NCBI RefSeq assembly: GCF_019219025.1
Contig: NZ_JAHUWN010000024.1
Location: 1 to 64,000, forward strand
From: Bacillus sp. sid0103
GTDB taxonomy: Bacteria; Bacillota; Bacilli; Bacillales_B; DSM-18226
Direction: 5' to 3'
Length of the DNA stretch: 64,000 nt
The notes beneath the pieces are model-generated. The model was not told the origin of the DNA. It saw only the letters and a program-made list of their open reading frames with translations, and searched no databases. Numbering within the stretch: the first letter of the stretch is position 1; each line of letters starts with the position of its first letter. Positions 37,378-46,982 of this stretch are shown piece by piece. The translations under genes were made by a program, and so were the position numbers.

Positions 37378-38712
37378 TTGAAAAAAATAGCTATTGCGGG
37401 AACAGGATACGTAGGACTTGTCACAGGGGTTTGTTTAGCAGAAATCGGCCATGATGTGATTTGCGTGGAACGGGACCATCATAAAGTTAGGACATTAAAC
37501 AATGGGTATTCCCCCATTTATGAGCCCGGATTAGATGAACTGTTGAAGAAAAATATTGCGGAGGGGAGGTTACGTTTTACAAGCAGCCCTACTATTGGCT
37601 ATAAATCTGCTGAAGTCATCATGATAACAGTAGGAACTCCCCAAAATGAAAATGGCGCTCTTGATTTACTGTATATTGAACAGATATCAAAGGAAATCGC
37701 CAGGTCAATAAAGAGAAATAACGTCATAGTCGTTACGAAAAGTACGGTACCAGTGGGAACGAATAAAAAAATTAAAAATTGGATTCAATCAGAGATGCAA
37801 TCAAGTCTTAAATTTCAACTTGTTTCAAACCCTGAATTTATCAGCCAAGGAACGGCAATTTATGATACTTTTCACGGTGATCGGATAATTATTGGATCTG
37901 ATAGTAAGGAAGCCCTCAATACTTTGGAAGAGCTATATCGGCCGATTGGTACTCCCATTTTTAAAACGGATATGAATAGTGCTGAATTAATAAAAGTAGC
38001 ATCAAATTCATTCTTAGCGTTAAAAATTAGTTACGTGAATGCTCTCGCAAGCCTTTGTGAACATGCTGGCGGAAATATTGAAGACGTCTCATTTGGAATG
38101 GGGTTGGATACAAGAATCGGATCATCATTTCTCAAGGCAGGAGTAGGTTTTGGCGGTTCATGCTTACCTAAAGATACCCACGCACTAGTTCAGATGGGGA
38201 ATGATTCAGGGGAGGCTTTTAACCTCATAGAGGAGGTTATTAAAGTTAATAAAAAGCAGGAACTTAAGCTAGTGGAAAAGGCATTGAATCGATTTAAAAG
38301 TTTACGTGGGAAAAGGGCTGCAATACTGGGGCTTTCATTTAAACCTAATACAGACGATGTTAGGGAAGCTGTTTCGATTAAGTTAGCAAAGCGACTAGTT
38401 CATGAAGGGGCGACAGTAATTGCTTATGATCCTGTATCAATTCCAAATGCAAAAAAAGTATTAGGAGAGCAAATATTTTATGCAGATACGGTCGAGGAAG
38501 CTCTTCTATATGCAGACCTTACGTTCATTGTCACAGAATGGGAGGAAATTAAAAATCTACAATTAAATCTCTTCAATGAGTTAATGAAAGAACCGGTTAT
38601 CTTTGACGGAAGAAATTGCTTTCATTTAGAAACCATAAAAAAATATCCAGTTGAATACTATTCAATTGGAAGACCTATAGTAATTGGAAAAATAAGCACA
38701 TTGCATCAATAA
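37378..38712 (+). CDS. ugd: UDP-glucose 6-dehydrogenase
   Basis: A 444-residue enzyme oxidising UDP-glucose to UDP-glucuronate with two NAD+. It shows IAIAGTGYVGLVTGVCLAE (NAD binding), TVGTPQ, STVPVGT, the catalytic cysteine in GVGFGGSCLPKD and the C-terminal LGLSFKPNTDDVREA. It is similar to TuaD/YtcA-type enzymes for teichuronic acid. TTG start with GGAAAGGA upstream. Together with the epimerase at 29.9 kb it points to a uronic-acid-containing surface glycan. Confidence 0.95.
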   Translation: MKKIAIAGTGYVGLVTGVCLAEIGHDVICVERDHHKVRTLNNGYSPIYEPGLDELLKKNIAEGRLRFTSSPTIGYKSAEVIMITVGTPQNENGALDLLYIEQISKEIARSIKRNNVIVVTKSTVPVGTNKKIKNWIQSEMQSSLKFQLVSNPEFISQGTAIYDTFHGDRIIIGSDSKEALNTLEELYRPIGTPIFKTDMNSAELIKVASNSFLALKISYVNALASLCEHAGGNIEDVSFGMGLDTRIGSSFLKAGVGFGGSCLPKDTHALVQMGNDSGEAFNLIEEVIKVNKKQELKLVEKALNRFKSLRGKRAAILGLSFKPNTDDVREAVSIKLAKRLVHEGATVIAYDPVSIPNAKKVLGEQIFYADTVEEALLYADLTFIVTEWEEIKNLQLNLFNELMKEPVIFDGRNCFHLETIKKYPVEYYSIGRPIVIGKISTLHQ

Positions 38713-38740
38713 AAGGCAGCTGGTCGATATATCTGCCTTT
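38712..38740 (+). terminator. Terminator after ugd
   Basis: An 8-bp stem AAAGGCAG/CTGCCTTT. The T run is short, so strength is uncertain. Confidence 0.6.
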
Positions 38741-38754
38741 GTATTAAATCAAAA

Positions 38755-38781
38755 ATCCCCTCAAGAGTTTCTTGAGGGGAT
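38755..38781 (-). terminator. Terminator of ald
   Basis: A 12-bp perfect stem ATCCCCTCAAGA/TCTTGAGGGGAT with a tight loop, followed by T residues on the minus strand. Confidence 0.88.
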
Positions 38782-38789
38782 AACTACAA

Positions 38790-39923
38790 TTAAAACGCAG
38801 TTAGTTCTTTTTCTAATGCCTTTTCTACTGTTACATAATTATAACCTAGGTCCTTTGCTACTGCTTCATACGTGATTTCTCCATTGGCAACGTTAACGCC
38901 AAGATTTAAAGCAGCATTTTCAGAAATGGCCTTGAAAACCCCTTTATTAGCGATTTGCAATGCATATGGAACCGTCACGTTTGTAAGAGCAATGGTTGAA
39001 GTTCTTGGAACGGCACCAGGCATATTAGCAACAGAATAGTGAACAACACCATGTTTGATAAATGTTGGATTGTCATGTGTTGTCACATGATCGATTGTTT
39101 CCACGATGCCACCTTGGTCAATCGCAACATCGACGATAACTGAACCAGGTTTCATTGATTTAACCATTTCTTCAGTAATCAGCTTAGGAGCTTTGGCACC
39201 AGGGATTAATACCGCACCAATAAGAAGGTCCGCTTCTGCCACTGCTTCTGCAATATTGAATGGATTAGACATTAATGTTTTGATTTGATTTCCAAAAATA
39301 TCATCTAATTGACGAAGGCGTTCTGCGCTTAAGTCAATGATAGTTACGTCAGCACCTAAACCAATGGCCATTTTCGCTGCATTCGTTCCGACAATACCAC
39401 CGCCGACAATGGTAACTTTCCCGCGGTTAACTCCTGGTACACCTGCAAGCAGAATACCAAGACCACCATTATTCTTTTGCAAGAACTGTGCACCAATTTG
39501 TGCGGCCATACGACCTGCTACTTCACTCATTGGGGTAAGTAATGGAAGAGTCCGATTAACAGCTACTGTTTCATAGGCAATAGCGATGACACCTATTTCT
39601 TTAAGAGCCTGTGCTAATTCTGGCTCTGCAGCAAGGTGTAAGTAAGTAAATAAAACTAAACCTTGACGGAAGTACTTATATTCACTTGAAAGAGGCTCTT
39701 TCACCTTCATAATCATATCTGCTCTAGTCCAAACTTGTTCAGCACTATCAATGATCTCAGCACCAGCTTTGGCGTAATCTTCGTTAGTGAAACCGCTTCC
39801 AATTCCTGCGTCTTTTTCCATTAAAACGATATGGCCGTCATTTAGGAATGAAACAACACCGGCTGGAGTTAGTGCTACACGATTTTCATTATTTTTAATT
39901 TCTTTAGGTACACCAATAATCAT
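38790..39923 (-). CDS. ald: Alanine dehydrogenase
   Basis: A 377-residue NAD-dependent enzyme deaminating L-alanine to pyruvate, important for alanine use and sporulation in bacilli. Typical features: [23 protein letters not shown], the catalytic lysine in MIMKVKEPL, the conserved His in FTYLHLA, and the NAD motif [26 protein letters not shown] precedes the ATG. A PucR-type activator gene lies 130 bases upstream, as expected from ald-adeR in B. subtilis. Confidence 0.97.
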   Translation of the reverse strand: MIIGVPKEIKNNENRVALTPAGVVSFLNDGHIVLMEKDAGIGSGFTNEDYAKAGAEIIDSAEQVWTRADMIMKVKEPLSSEYKYFRQGLVLFTYLHLAAEPELAQALKEIGVIAIAYETVAVNRTLPLLTPMSEVAGRMAAQIGAQFLQKNNGGLGILLAGVPGVNRGKVTIVGGGIVGTNAAKMAIGLGADVTIIDLSAERLRQLDDIFGNQIKTLMSNPFNIAEAVAEADLLIGAVLIPGAKAPKLITEEMVKSMKPGSVIVDVAIDQGGIVETIDHVTTHDNPTFIKHGVVHYSVANMPGAVPRTSTIALTNVTVPYALQIANKGVFKAISENAALNLGVNVANGEITYEAVAKDLGYNYVTVEKALEKELTAF

Positions 39924-40052
39924 AAGTAAATGTCCTCCCCTAGGTACATATAAGTGTTTTGCTATGGCTAAAGTATAGAATGTTTCCTAGAGAATTTCTT
40001 TGTTCAGAAAAGAGAAAGATGATCATACTTTTTGGGGATTTTCACAAATCGT

Positions 40053-41291
40053 TCAAATCCCCTGATATTTTTCCAACTTTAAATCTAAGTAAAGGATCAT
40101 CTTTTGATTAGGATCTTTGAAATTAACATCCCCAATTTCCGCGATTCTTTTAAGTCGATAATTTAATGTATTGGCATGGACATTTAGTTCCTTAGCTGCA
40201 TCGTTAATGTTGTTATCTTTATTTAAGAAAACCTCTAATGTTTCGATTAAGTTGCTATTATGCTTTTGGTCATATTCATGAAGCCGTTTTAAAGAATAAT
40301 TTTCATAGGCTTCGGTTTGTCTTTTTTCTAAAATCAGATCGAAAATTTGATAAATGCCGAGTCTTTGATAATTAAAAATCTCCTTAGTCTCGAGAGGGAA
40401 TTTTTCTTTAATTGATAAAACAGCCAGTGTTTCCTTATATGCTTTATTTGTTTGTAGATAATCCTCATAAATACTGCTATAGCCTGGTTGGATCTCCTTT
40501 ATTCCATATCGTTCACTCATTTGCAGGATGAAGAACTTTACAAATTGATCAAGTTCATTGAAAGGGTTCTCAATATTAGTTGTTGAGACCAATAGAATGA
40601 GTTGATTGCAGTCAATTGTATAAAGAATGATTTTTATCCGTTGATTTGTTTTTAATAGATAGGAGATGGATTGCTCTACTTTGTTCGTGATATTTTCTCT
40701 AAACTGAAAAACAAGAATCGCAAAAGTGGAAGGCGGTGTTAATTGTAATGAATGGAAATGATCAAAAATCTCTTCTTTTTCTTTTAAATGACCTGTTAAA
40801 AGTTTCCAAAGAAATTCTTGTGAGCGCTCTTCTTTTTTGTTCTTTCTGGTCTGAAGTTGTAATAATTTATTTTTTACGGAATCTGCAGCTTTCTTTAAAA
40901 GAATGAAATCTTCATCAGTTAAAGATTTATCAATTTCGATTGCCCAAATAAATCCGATCACTTCTTCTTGCTTCCAAATGGAAATGGCGACTCGATTATT
41001 AAGACCGATATCGCTCATGTTTTTCACACGGATAGGATCTTGGGTCTTAAGTAAAGCAGGAATCGTTCCTTCTTTCCATAATTGATTAATGACTTTTTCC
41101 GGAACCCTCCGTCCAATGATGGTAGAAATTCTTGCTGGATCCGTCCGTTCATCATGAGTACTATAGGCAAGTAATCGGTGGTTTGCATCCTCAATGGTAA
41201 TAGGGCACATTAGTACCTGACTAATAAGGTCGGCAAATTCATCTAAGCGATCAAAAGCAGTCTTAAATGGATCATGTAGTCTAGTATTCAA
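40053..41291 (-). CDS. adeR: PucR-family activator (AdeR-like)
   Basis: A transcriptional regulator of about 412 residues with a GAF-like N-terminal sensor (~1-135), a central GGDEF-like/CdaR region and a C-terminal helix-turn-helix NDAAKELNVHANTLNYRLKRIAEI typical of PucR/CdaR proteins. AdeR of B. subtilis activates ald; here the gene lies directly upstream of ald on the same strand. The TTG at 41291 (MNTRLHDPF) has GGGGGT eight bases upstream; an ATG at 41306 has no clear site but would add five residues. Confidence 0.82.
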   Translation of the reverse strand: MNTRLHDPFKTAFDRLDEFADLISQVLMCPITIEDANHRLLAYSTHDERTDPARISTIIGRRVPEKVINQLWKEGTIPALLKTQDPIRVKNMSDIGLNNRVAISIWKQEEVIGFIWAIEIDKSLTDEDFILLKKAADSVKNKLLQLQTRKNKKEERSQEFLWKLLTGHLKEKEEIFDHFHSLQLTPPSTFAILVFQFRENITNKVEQSISYLLKTNQRIKIILYTIDCNQLILLVSTTNIENPFNELDQFVKFFILQMSERYGIKEIQPGYSSIYEDYLQTNKAYKETLAVLSIKEKFPLETKEIFNYQRLGIYQIFDLILEKRQTEAYENYSLKRLHEYDQKHNSNLIETLEVFLNKDNNINDAAKELNVHANTLNYRLKRIAEIGDVNFKDPNQKMILYLDLKLEKYQGI

Positions 41292-41359
41292 AATGATTAC
41301 CCCCATTAATGTATAATGCTCGATGTTATTCTTATGAAGTTTTTACATTGTCTTTGTTT

Positions 41360-41403
41360 AATTTTACAAAAATTATAGAACAATTTCATGTAATTTTACA
41401 AAA
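41360..41403. promoter_or_regulatory. Direct repeats AATTTTACAAAA between adeR and the permease
   Basis: AATTTTACAAAA occurs at 41360-41371 and 41392-41403, 32 bp or three helical turns apart, in the 334-base gap between the divergent adeR-like and permease genes. It is a candidate activator site. The cre site at 41478 lies in the same gap; I see no gene there. Confidence 0.4.
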
Positions 41404-41477
41404 TAAATACTATGCAATAATGTTAAAATAATTTCGAGTAATCCTAAAAGAATAAATATTTTAACAAATCAATCTTC

Positions 41478-41491
41478 TGAAAGCGTTACCA
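41478..41491 (+). promoter_or_regulatory. CcpA cre site upstream of the amino acid permease
   Basis: TGAAAGCGTTACCA matches every position of the cre consensus TGWAARCGYTWNCA. It lies about 135 bases before the permease start, so carbon catabolite control of alanine or amino acid uptake is likely. Confidence 0.75.
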
Positions 41492-41625
41492 ATAGGTAAA
41501 AAGGAGGTATTCATAATAAAAGGCTTAAAAGTTGAGACTAACATTGCTATAGTAATAAAGTAAAGAAATTATTCAAATGGGATGAGAGAAATTCTAAATT
41601 CTATACATAAAGGGGAATGATCTAT

Positions 41626-43026
41626 ATGAGTAAAAACACTCATGATAAAGAGCTTCACCGTGGTTTAGAAGAAAGGCATATCACCTTGATGTCTTTAGGG
41701 GCAGCCATCGGGGTAGGGTTATTTCTTGGTTCTGCAACAGCTATAAAAATGGCAGGACCAGGTATTTTGGTTGGGTATGGTGTTGCTGGATTAATCATGT
41801 TTTTTATTATGCGTGCATTGGGAGAAATGGCGATTCAAAAACCGGTAGCAGGTTCGTTTAGTAAATATGCTCGTGATTATTTAGGACCACTTGCTGGATA
41901 TATAACAGGCTGGAATTATTGGTTTTTATGGGTTGTAACTTGTATGGCTGAGATTACAGCTGTAGGAATTTACATGGAGTATTGGTATCCGGATGTTCCA
42001 CGGTGGATCTGGGCACTTAGCGCACTAGTCATAATGGCAACAGTTAACTTCCTTGCGGTAAAAGCATATGGTGAATTAGAATTTTGGTTTGCGCTTATTA
42101 AAATTGTTACCATTATTGCGATGATTGCCATCGGTATTGGAATGATTTTCTTTGGAATTGGCAATGGCGGTATTGCAACAGGAATTAAGAATTTATGGGA
42201 GCATGGCGGTATTTTCCCTAATGGGATTAAAGGTGTTTTATTATCATTACAAATGGTTATGTTTGCTTATCTTGGGATTGAAATGATTGGGGTTACAGCA
42301 GGAGAGGTTAAAAATCCTGAAAAGTCCCTTGCGAGAGCAATAGATTCTGTTTTCTGGCGAATTCTCATTTTTTACGTAGGTGCGTTATTCGTCATTATGT
42401 CTATCTATCCATGGGAGGAAATTGGTACAAAAGGAAGCCCATTTGTACTTACCTTTGAACAAATTGGAATACCAGGAGCCGCTGGTATCATTAACTTTGT
42501 CGTACTAACAGCCGCATTATCATCGTGTAACAGTGGGATTTTTAGTACGGCACGGATGCTATTTAACCTTGCACAACATGATGAGGCGCCAAAGAATTTC
42601 GCCAAAGTAACGAAGAGTGGTGTTCCGGGTGTTGCAGTTATAGCTTCAGCAGGTGCTTTATTGATTGGTGTTATTTTAAATTATATTGTTCCTGCAAAAG
42701 TTTTTACATGGGTGACGAGCATCGCAACCTTTGGAGCCATCTGGACATGGGGCGTCATTCTTTTATCACAAATTCGCTATCGTAAATCCTTAAAACCGAC
42801 TGAGGCGAGAAGTCTAAAATATAAGATGCCGCTTTTCCCTTTTACTTCTTATCTTTCATTAGCCTTCTTAGCATTTGTGATTGGGCTGATGGCGTATAAT
42901 CCAGATACAAGGATTGCATTAGTAATTGGACCTTTATTCCTCGTCTTCTTGGTTATAGTTTATTATGGAAAAGGGTTTCATAAAAGAGGTTCAATCGAGG
43001 CTAAAGAAGAAGAACGAGTAAGTTAA
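41626..43026 (+). CDS. Amino acid permease, probably alanine (AlaP-like)
   Basis: A 466-residue APC-superfamily permease of the AAT type with 12 predicted TM helices. The LHRGLEERHITLMSLGAAIGVGLFLGSA opening, PVAGSFSKYARDYLGP and EMIGVTAGEVKNPEKSLARAI are family hallmarks. B. subtilis relatives include AlaP/YtnA and proline permeases. The ATG at 41626 fits AAAGGGG; an upstream ATG at 41617 is too close to it. Location next to ald and adeR suggests alanine as substrate. Confidence 0.85.
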   Translation: MSKNTHDKELHRGLEERHITLMSLGAAIGVGLFLGSATAIKMAGPGILVGYGVAGLIMFFIMRALGEMAIQKPVAGSFSKYARDYLGPLAGYITGWNYWFLWVVTCMAEITAVGIYMEYWYPDVPRWIWALSALVIMATVNFLAVKAYGELEFWFALIKIVTIIAMIAIGIGMIFFGIGNGGIATGIKNLWEHGGIFPNGIKGVLLSLQMVMFAYLGIEMIGVTAGEVKNPEKSLARAIDSVFWRILIFYVGALFVIMSIYPWEEIGTKGSPFVLTFEQIGIPGAAGIINFVVLTAALSSCNSGIFSTARMLFNLAQHDEAPKNFAKVTKSGVPGVAVIASAGALLIGVILNYIVPAKVFTWVTSIATFGAIWTWGVILLSQIRYRKSLKPTEARSLKYKMPLFPFTSYLSLAFLAFVIGLMAYNPDTRIALVIGPLFLVFLVIVYYGKGFHKRGSIEAKEEERVS

Positions 43027-43042
43027 AAGAATTAGATACAAG

Positions 43043-43079
43043 AAAAAGCAGTGGGAGTGATGTGTCCCACTGCTTTTTT
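43043..43079. terminator. Bidirectional terminator
   Basis: A 13-bp stem AAAAAGCAGTGGG/CCCACTGCTTTTT between the permease gene (+) and the MMPL exporter gene (-). Confidence 0.9.
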
Positions 43080-43087
43080 GATAGGAA

Positions 43088-45328
43088 TTAATTTGCCGTA
43101 TTACGTTTTACAGCCGAAATGTGTTTTTTTGATGGCCAGAAAGCCCATTTGCCCAGTAAGACTGTTATGGATGGTACAAGTAATGGTCTTACGATGAAGG
43201 TGTCTAATATAACACCGATGGCGGTGATGGTTCCGAAATGAACAAGGACTTGAATGGGCAAGGTCGTTAAAATAGCAAATGTTCCGGCCAGGATAAGTCC
43301 TGCCGAAGTAATGACCGACCCAGATTCCGCTACACCTTCTTTAATGGCTTGTAGAAGGGGTAAGTGTCTGCTTTTTTTCCATATGCTCGAAATCATAAAG
43401 ATATTATAATCTTCCCCTAGTGCAACAATAAACACAAAAGCATAAAGCGGAATAAATCCTTGGATCGCTTCTACCCCGAACAGATAATGAAGAAGAACCC
43501 AGCCCAGTCCAAGAGCACTAAAGTATGATAATAGAACAGTACCAATTAAATAGACTGTTGCTGTAATGGAGCGAAGGTATACAAGCAGCAGAACAGCAAT
43601 GATACTAATCACAATGGGAATGATGATATTACTATCCTGACTGGTTGTCTGTTTAGTGTCGTATTGTTCCGCTGTTAAACCGCCAATCCAAACATGATCA
43701 GACACATTAGCTATTCCAGCTTGTTCTAAACTATTTTCCACATTATTGCGAAGCCCCTGAATATGCCTCATTGCCTTATTAGAATACGGATTGACATTCA
43801 TTTCTACATTATAGCTAGTGATATTTTTATTATTTGCTCCTTGTTTACCCTCGGAAACTAGTTCGACGTATGCGAGTTTCTCTAAATTTTCTTTTACAGG
43901 ACTTGATTTTCCATCCGTTTGAACAATTACTAGAACAGGTGCTAATTCACCTGGGTTGAAGTGTTCGGAAATGATATTGAAGCCTTCTCTTGACGGCATA
44001 TCTTTTGGAAAAGAAGACAATGTATCGTAAGTGTAAACAATTTTGGATGAAAAAAAAGCAAAAATACCTAAAAATAATAACGAAACAATCATCAGCTGGA
44101 GTGGCTTTTTCACAATTAGGTTTCCAAGTCGTGAACCAAACCCCTTTTTATTTTTAGGCAGCTGTAGAGTTTTTCCCTTTCTTTTTGCTCGTTCCTCCTG
44201 CATGGCCCTGGTCCGCGGCAAAAACGGATAAAAGGAGGCTCTGCCAAAAATACTTAAGAGTGCAGGAATAAGTGTTAGACTGGCTGCCATCATAATTAGG
44301 ATAGAAAGACTAAATGGAATGGCAAAACGGTGGATCGCACCATATTTGGATAGTAAAAGCACTAACAATGAGAAAACAACCGTTAGCCCACTCATGGCGA
44401 TTGCGCCAGAAGCCCCTTTAAGTGAAAGCTTCATTGCAGTAAGTTTATCTTTTTCTTCAAGTAAATTGCTTCTAAATCGGGAAATGAGGAATAAACAATA
44501 ATCGGTGCCAGCACCGAAAAGGAGTACCGTCATAATCGATAGGGCTTGTGAGTCCAGTTCTACCCAGCCCGCCTTTGCAATACCGCCGAGGATGGGACTA
44601 ATGATACCATAGGCAATCCCAACCCCTAATAATGGGATCAACGCTAATACAGGCGAACGATAGATTAGTAATAATAAGACAAGAACAATGGCAACCGTCC
44701 CAAATAGTAAGGAAAGGTCTCCTTGACTAAATAAAGCTGTTGCATCTGTTGAAATCCCGGCTGGTCCGGTAATTCGTAATACTATTTGATCCTTATCACT
44801 AATTTTTGCTTTATTTGGATCCTGTGGAAAGATTATTGTAGCTTTTTCTTTAAATGCTGAGAGGCCATCAGCAATTTTCTCCTTGTCCGTATCTCTTTTA
44901 AACGTAACAGGTAAAATTAATGTTGTTCCATCCTCTGAGAGCTGTTGTTTAAGAGCTGGAAGTGGGAGTTGATAAAAAGGGACAACAGAATCCTGGGAGT
45001 CTACTGGATTTTGATCTAATTCTTTGGAATATTTTTGTATGAGTGCAAGATCTACTTCCGTCAATCCAGTTGCTTTATACCAAGTTAACAAAGCAGGAAT
45101 ACCTGAAGTTGATGGGAATTCTTTCTCTGCAATGATCTTTGCTTGTTGTGACGGTGTGGATGTTTCTAAATTAGAAGCCATCTCATTCTTTTGCGAGTTT
45201 GCTTGTGGAAGAGTTCCATTTAATACTGTTGCTAGTAACAGCCAGATCAAAAGAACAATCCATCTGCCTTTCTTTCCGCTTACAGCATTGCCATACATCT
45301 TAACCCATTGTTTCTCCAATTTGTTCAC
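43088..45328 (-). CDS. MMPL/RND family exporter (second copy)
   Basis: A membrane protein of about 746 residues with the duplicated MMPL arrangement: an N-terminal TM helix (~15-35 of the mature frame), a loop with GPAGISTDATALF, a TM bundle containing GAGTDYCLFLISRFR, a second soluble loop and a second bundle with ALGEDYNIFMISSIW. The GxxxDY signatures carry the Asp-Tyr pair used for proton coupling. The start is uncertain: TTG 45352 lies inside the operator, so GTG 45328 or TTG 45322 is more likely. A TetR repressor gene lies upstream on the same strand. Confidence 0.87.
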   Translation of the reverse strand: MNKLEKQWVKMYGNAVSGKKGRWIVLLIWLLLATVLNGTLPQANSQKNEMASNLETSTPSQQAKIIAEKEFPSTSGIPALLTWYKATGLTEVDLALIQKYSKELDQNPVDSQDSVVPFYQLPLPALKQQLSEDGTTLILPVTFKRDTDKEKIADGLSAFKEKATIIFPQDPNKAKISDKDQIVLRITGPAGISTDATALFSQGDLSLLFGTVAIVLVLLLLIYRSPVLALIPLLGVGIAYGIISPILGGIAKAGWVELDSQALSIMTVLLFGAGTDYCLFLISRFRSNLLEEKDKLTAMKLSLKGASGAIAMSGLTVVFSLLVLLLSKYGAIHRFAIPFSLSILIMMAASLTLIPALLSIFGRASFYPFLPRTRAMQEERAKRKGKTLQLPKNKKGFGSRLGNLIVKKPLQLMIVSLLFLGIFAFFSSKIVYTYDTLSSFPKDMPSREGFNIISEHFNPGELAPVLVIVQTDGKSSPVKENLEKLAYVELVSEGKQGANNKNITSYNVEMNVNPYSNKAMRHIQGLRNNVENSLEQAGIANVSDHVWIGGLTAEQYDTKQTTSQDSNIIIPIVISIIAVLLLVYLRSITATVYLIGTVLLSYFSALGLGWVLLHYLFGVEAIQGFIPLYAFVFIVALGEDYNIFMISSIWKKSRHLPLLQAIKEGVAESGSVITSAGLILAGTFAILTTLPIQVLVHFGTITAIGVILDTFIVRPLLVPSITVLLGKWAFWPSKKHISAVKRNTAN

Positions 45329-45344
45329 ACTCCATTCTTGTTTC

Positions 45345-45360
45345 CTTATCAATTGATAAG
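45345..45360. promoter_or_regulatory. TetR-type operator before the MMPL gene
   Basis: CTTATCA-at-TGATAAG is a perfect 7-2-7 palindrome, identical in its arms to the one upstream of the tetR gene (46039-46054). Confidence 0.8.
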
Positions 45361-45376
45361 TTGTTGGTAAAAAAAA

Positions 45377-46009
45377 TTATGCTCTCATCCCGTAAATAAA
45401 AATTTTAACCATTAATTTGGCTTTTTCCTCCGCCTTTGTTTGTCTCTCCTTCACAGAGAGTCTTGCGGTATTTTCAGGTTCTAGAATAGATTTAATAAAG
45501 TTTAATATCAAATAGGCTAATTGCGTGGTAGTAGTATTCATCCTTGCTGGATTTTTTATTTCTTCCTTTGAAACCCCATCATTAATCATGTTTTCAACAG
45601 GAGTTAAAAATGCTTTAATCCACGATTGATAAAGTTGTTGCTGGTCGTTGGGGTGAAGTTCATGTGAAATATCATGAAACATTTGGGACATATCCATTTC
45701 AAAATGAGCCGCCATATAAAGTGCAATTTGTGTAAGCCTTTCCTGAAAGGTAGTGAATTGTGATAACAGACCATTTAGGTCAACTTCAGTTTGGTGAAGA
45801 GTTTGCTGCATCACAGCAACATAAAGAGTTTGCTTGTTTTTAAAATGATGATATAGCGCCGGCTGTGTAACCCCACAAATTTTTGCAATTTGCCTTGTGG
45901 ATACGGCACGATAGCCTTGTTCCATAAATAGGCCCCGCGCAGTCTGAATAATCAATTGGTATGTTTCCGTTTGATTCATTGCTTTAGCTTCCATGTTCAT
46001 CTTACTCAT
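45377..46009 (-). CDS. TetR family repressor of the MMPL exporter
   Basis: A 210-residue regulator with an N-terminal helix-turn-helix (~25-60; YRAVSTRQIAKICGVTQPALYHHFKNKQTLY) and a helical ligand-binding domain. AAAGGA lies about 11 bases before the first ATG; internal starts at M4, M6 or M11 are possible. The same perfect palindrome precedes this gene and the exporter gene, so it probably represses both and is released by an exporter substrate. Confidence 0.88.
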   Translation of the reverse strand: MSKMNMEAKAMNQTETYQLIIQTARGLFMEQGYRAVSTRQIAKICGVTQPALYHHFKNKQTLYVAVMQQTLHQTEVDLNGLLSQFTTFQERLTQIALYMAAHFEMDMSQMFHDISHELHPNDQQQLYQSWIKAFLTPVENMINDGVSKEEIKNPARMNTTTTQLAYLILNFIKSILEPENTARLSVKERQTKAEEKAKLMVKIFIYGMRA

Positions 46010-46038
46010 AAAATATGGGTCCTTTCGTCGTTATTACC

Positions 46039-46054
46039 TTATCAGTTGATAAGT
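46039..46054. promoter_or_regulatory. TetR-type operator before the tetR gene
   Basis: CTTATCA-gt-TGATAAG, a perfect 7-2-7 palindrome about 30 bases upstream of the tetR start and matching the site at 45345-45360. Confidence 0.8.
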
Positions 46055-46170
46055 ACACTATAACGAAGTTGGAGACTGAAGTAAAGTAACAAAAAAGAAT
46101 AATCAGGATTAATGATTGGAATTATTACTAATTCACATACTAACTTTGAAACTTAAATGAGGGATTGGTG

Positions 46171-46980
46171 TTGGAATTGAATAAAATAATTACTTTAATC
46201 ACAGTAGCATTTTTATCGATTTTTCTTGCAAGTTTTCAGGTCAATGCCGAAGTAGTGGCCGGTTTATCAGAACAAAACACGATGTCCGTGCTATGGTTTC
46301 AAAAAGCAGGGGAAGCAAAAGGATTATATTATCAGGGTTATAACATTGGAAGAATGAGATTGGATGAAATCATGAGTAAAAGAAGGGGAAGGAATGCCTT
46401 AAAGCCGGCTGTTGTCCTTGATATCGATGAAACCATATTAGATAACAGCCCGCATCAAGCTTGGTATGTGATAGCAGGTAGAAAAATTCCTTTTAATTGG
46501 AATGAATGGTTTAAAAGGGCTGAGGCAAAACCGCTTCCGGGAGCAATTGAATTTTTGAAGTATGCAAAATCTTTAGGTGTAGAGATTTATTACATTTCCA
46601 ACCGGTATCATTCACAAAAGGATGCCACTATTAAGAATTTACAGCATGTGGGTGCACCACAAGCAGATGAAGAGCATGTGTTATTAATGCAGCATGGTGA
46701 AAAGGGGAAAGAAACACGCCGCCGCCAAGTGGAGAGAACCCATGAAATTGTCTTATTATTTGGTGATAACCTGGGAGATTTCAATGGATTTGATGGATTA
46801 TCTGTTTCAAAAAGAAATCAAACGGTCGACAAGTACAGGGAAGAGTTCGGTAAAAAACTTATTCTCTTTCCAAACCCAATGTATGGAGATTGGGAAAGTG
46901 CTATTTATAATTATTATAACAAGATAACGGATGACGAAAAAATGAAACTGAGAAGGAAATTCTTGGAAACGTACCGTTAA
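46171..46980 (+). CDS. Secreted class B-like acid phosphatase / 5'-nucleotidase (e(P4) family)
   Basis: A ~269-residue HAD-type phosphatase. Catalytic motifs are VLDIDETILDN, ISNRYH and FGDNLGDF. The e(P4) family dephosphorylates nucleotides and other phosphomonoesters at the cell surface. The N terminus is a signal peptide with a likely AxA-type cleavage (QVNA) and no lipobox cysteine, so the protein seems secreted rather than lipid-anchored, unlike the family prototype. Several start codons (TTG 46165, GTG 46168, TTG 46171, TTG 46177) compete; GAGGG at 46159-46163 fits 46171 best. It is monocistronic. Confidence 0.88.
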   Translation: MELNKIITLITVAFLSIFLASFQVNAEVVAGLSEQNTMSVLWFQKAGEAKGLYYQGYNIGRMRLDEIMSKRRGRNALKPAVVLDIDETILDNSPHQAWYVIAGRKIPFNWNEWFKRAEAKPLPGAIEFLKYAKSLGVEIYYISNRYHSQKDATIKNLQHVGAPQADEEHVLLMQHGEKGKETRRRQVERTHEIVLLFGDNLGDFNGFDGLSVSKRNQTVDKYREEFGKKLILFPNPMYGDWESAIYNYYNKITDDEKMKLRRKFLETYR

Positions 46981-46982
46981 CA

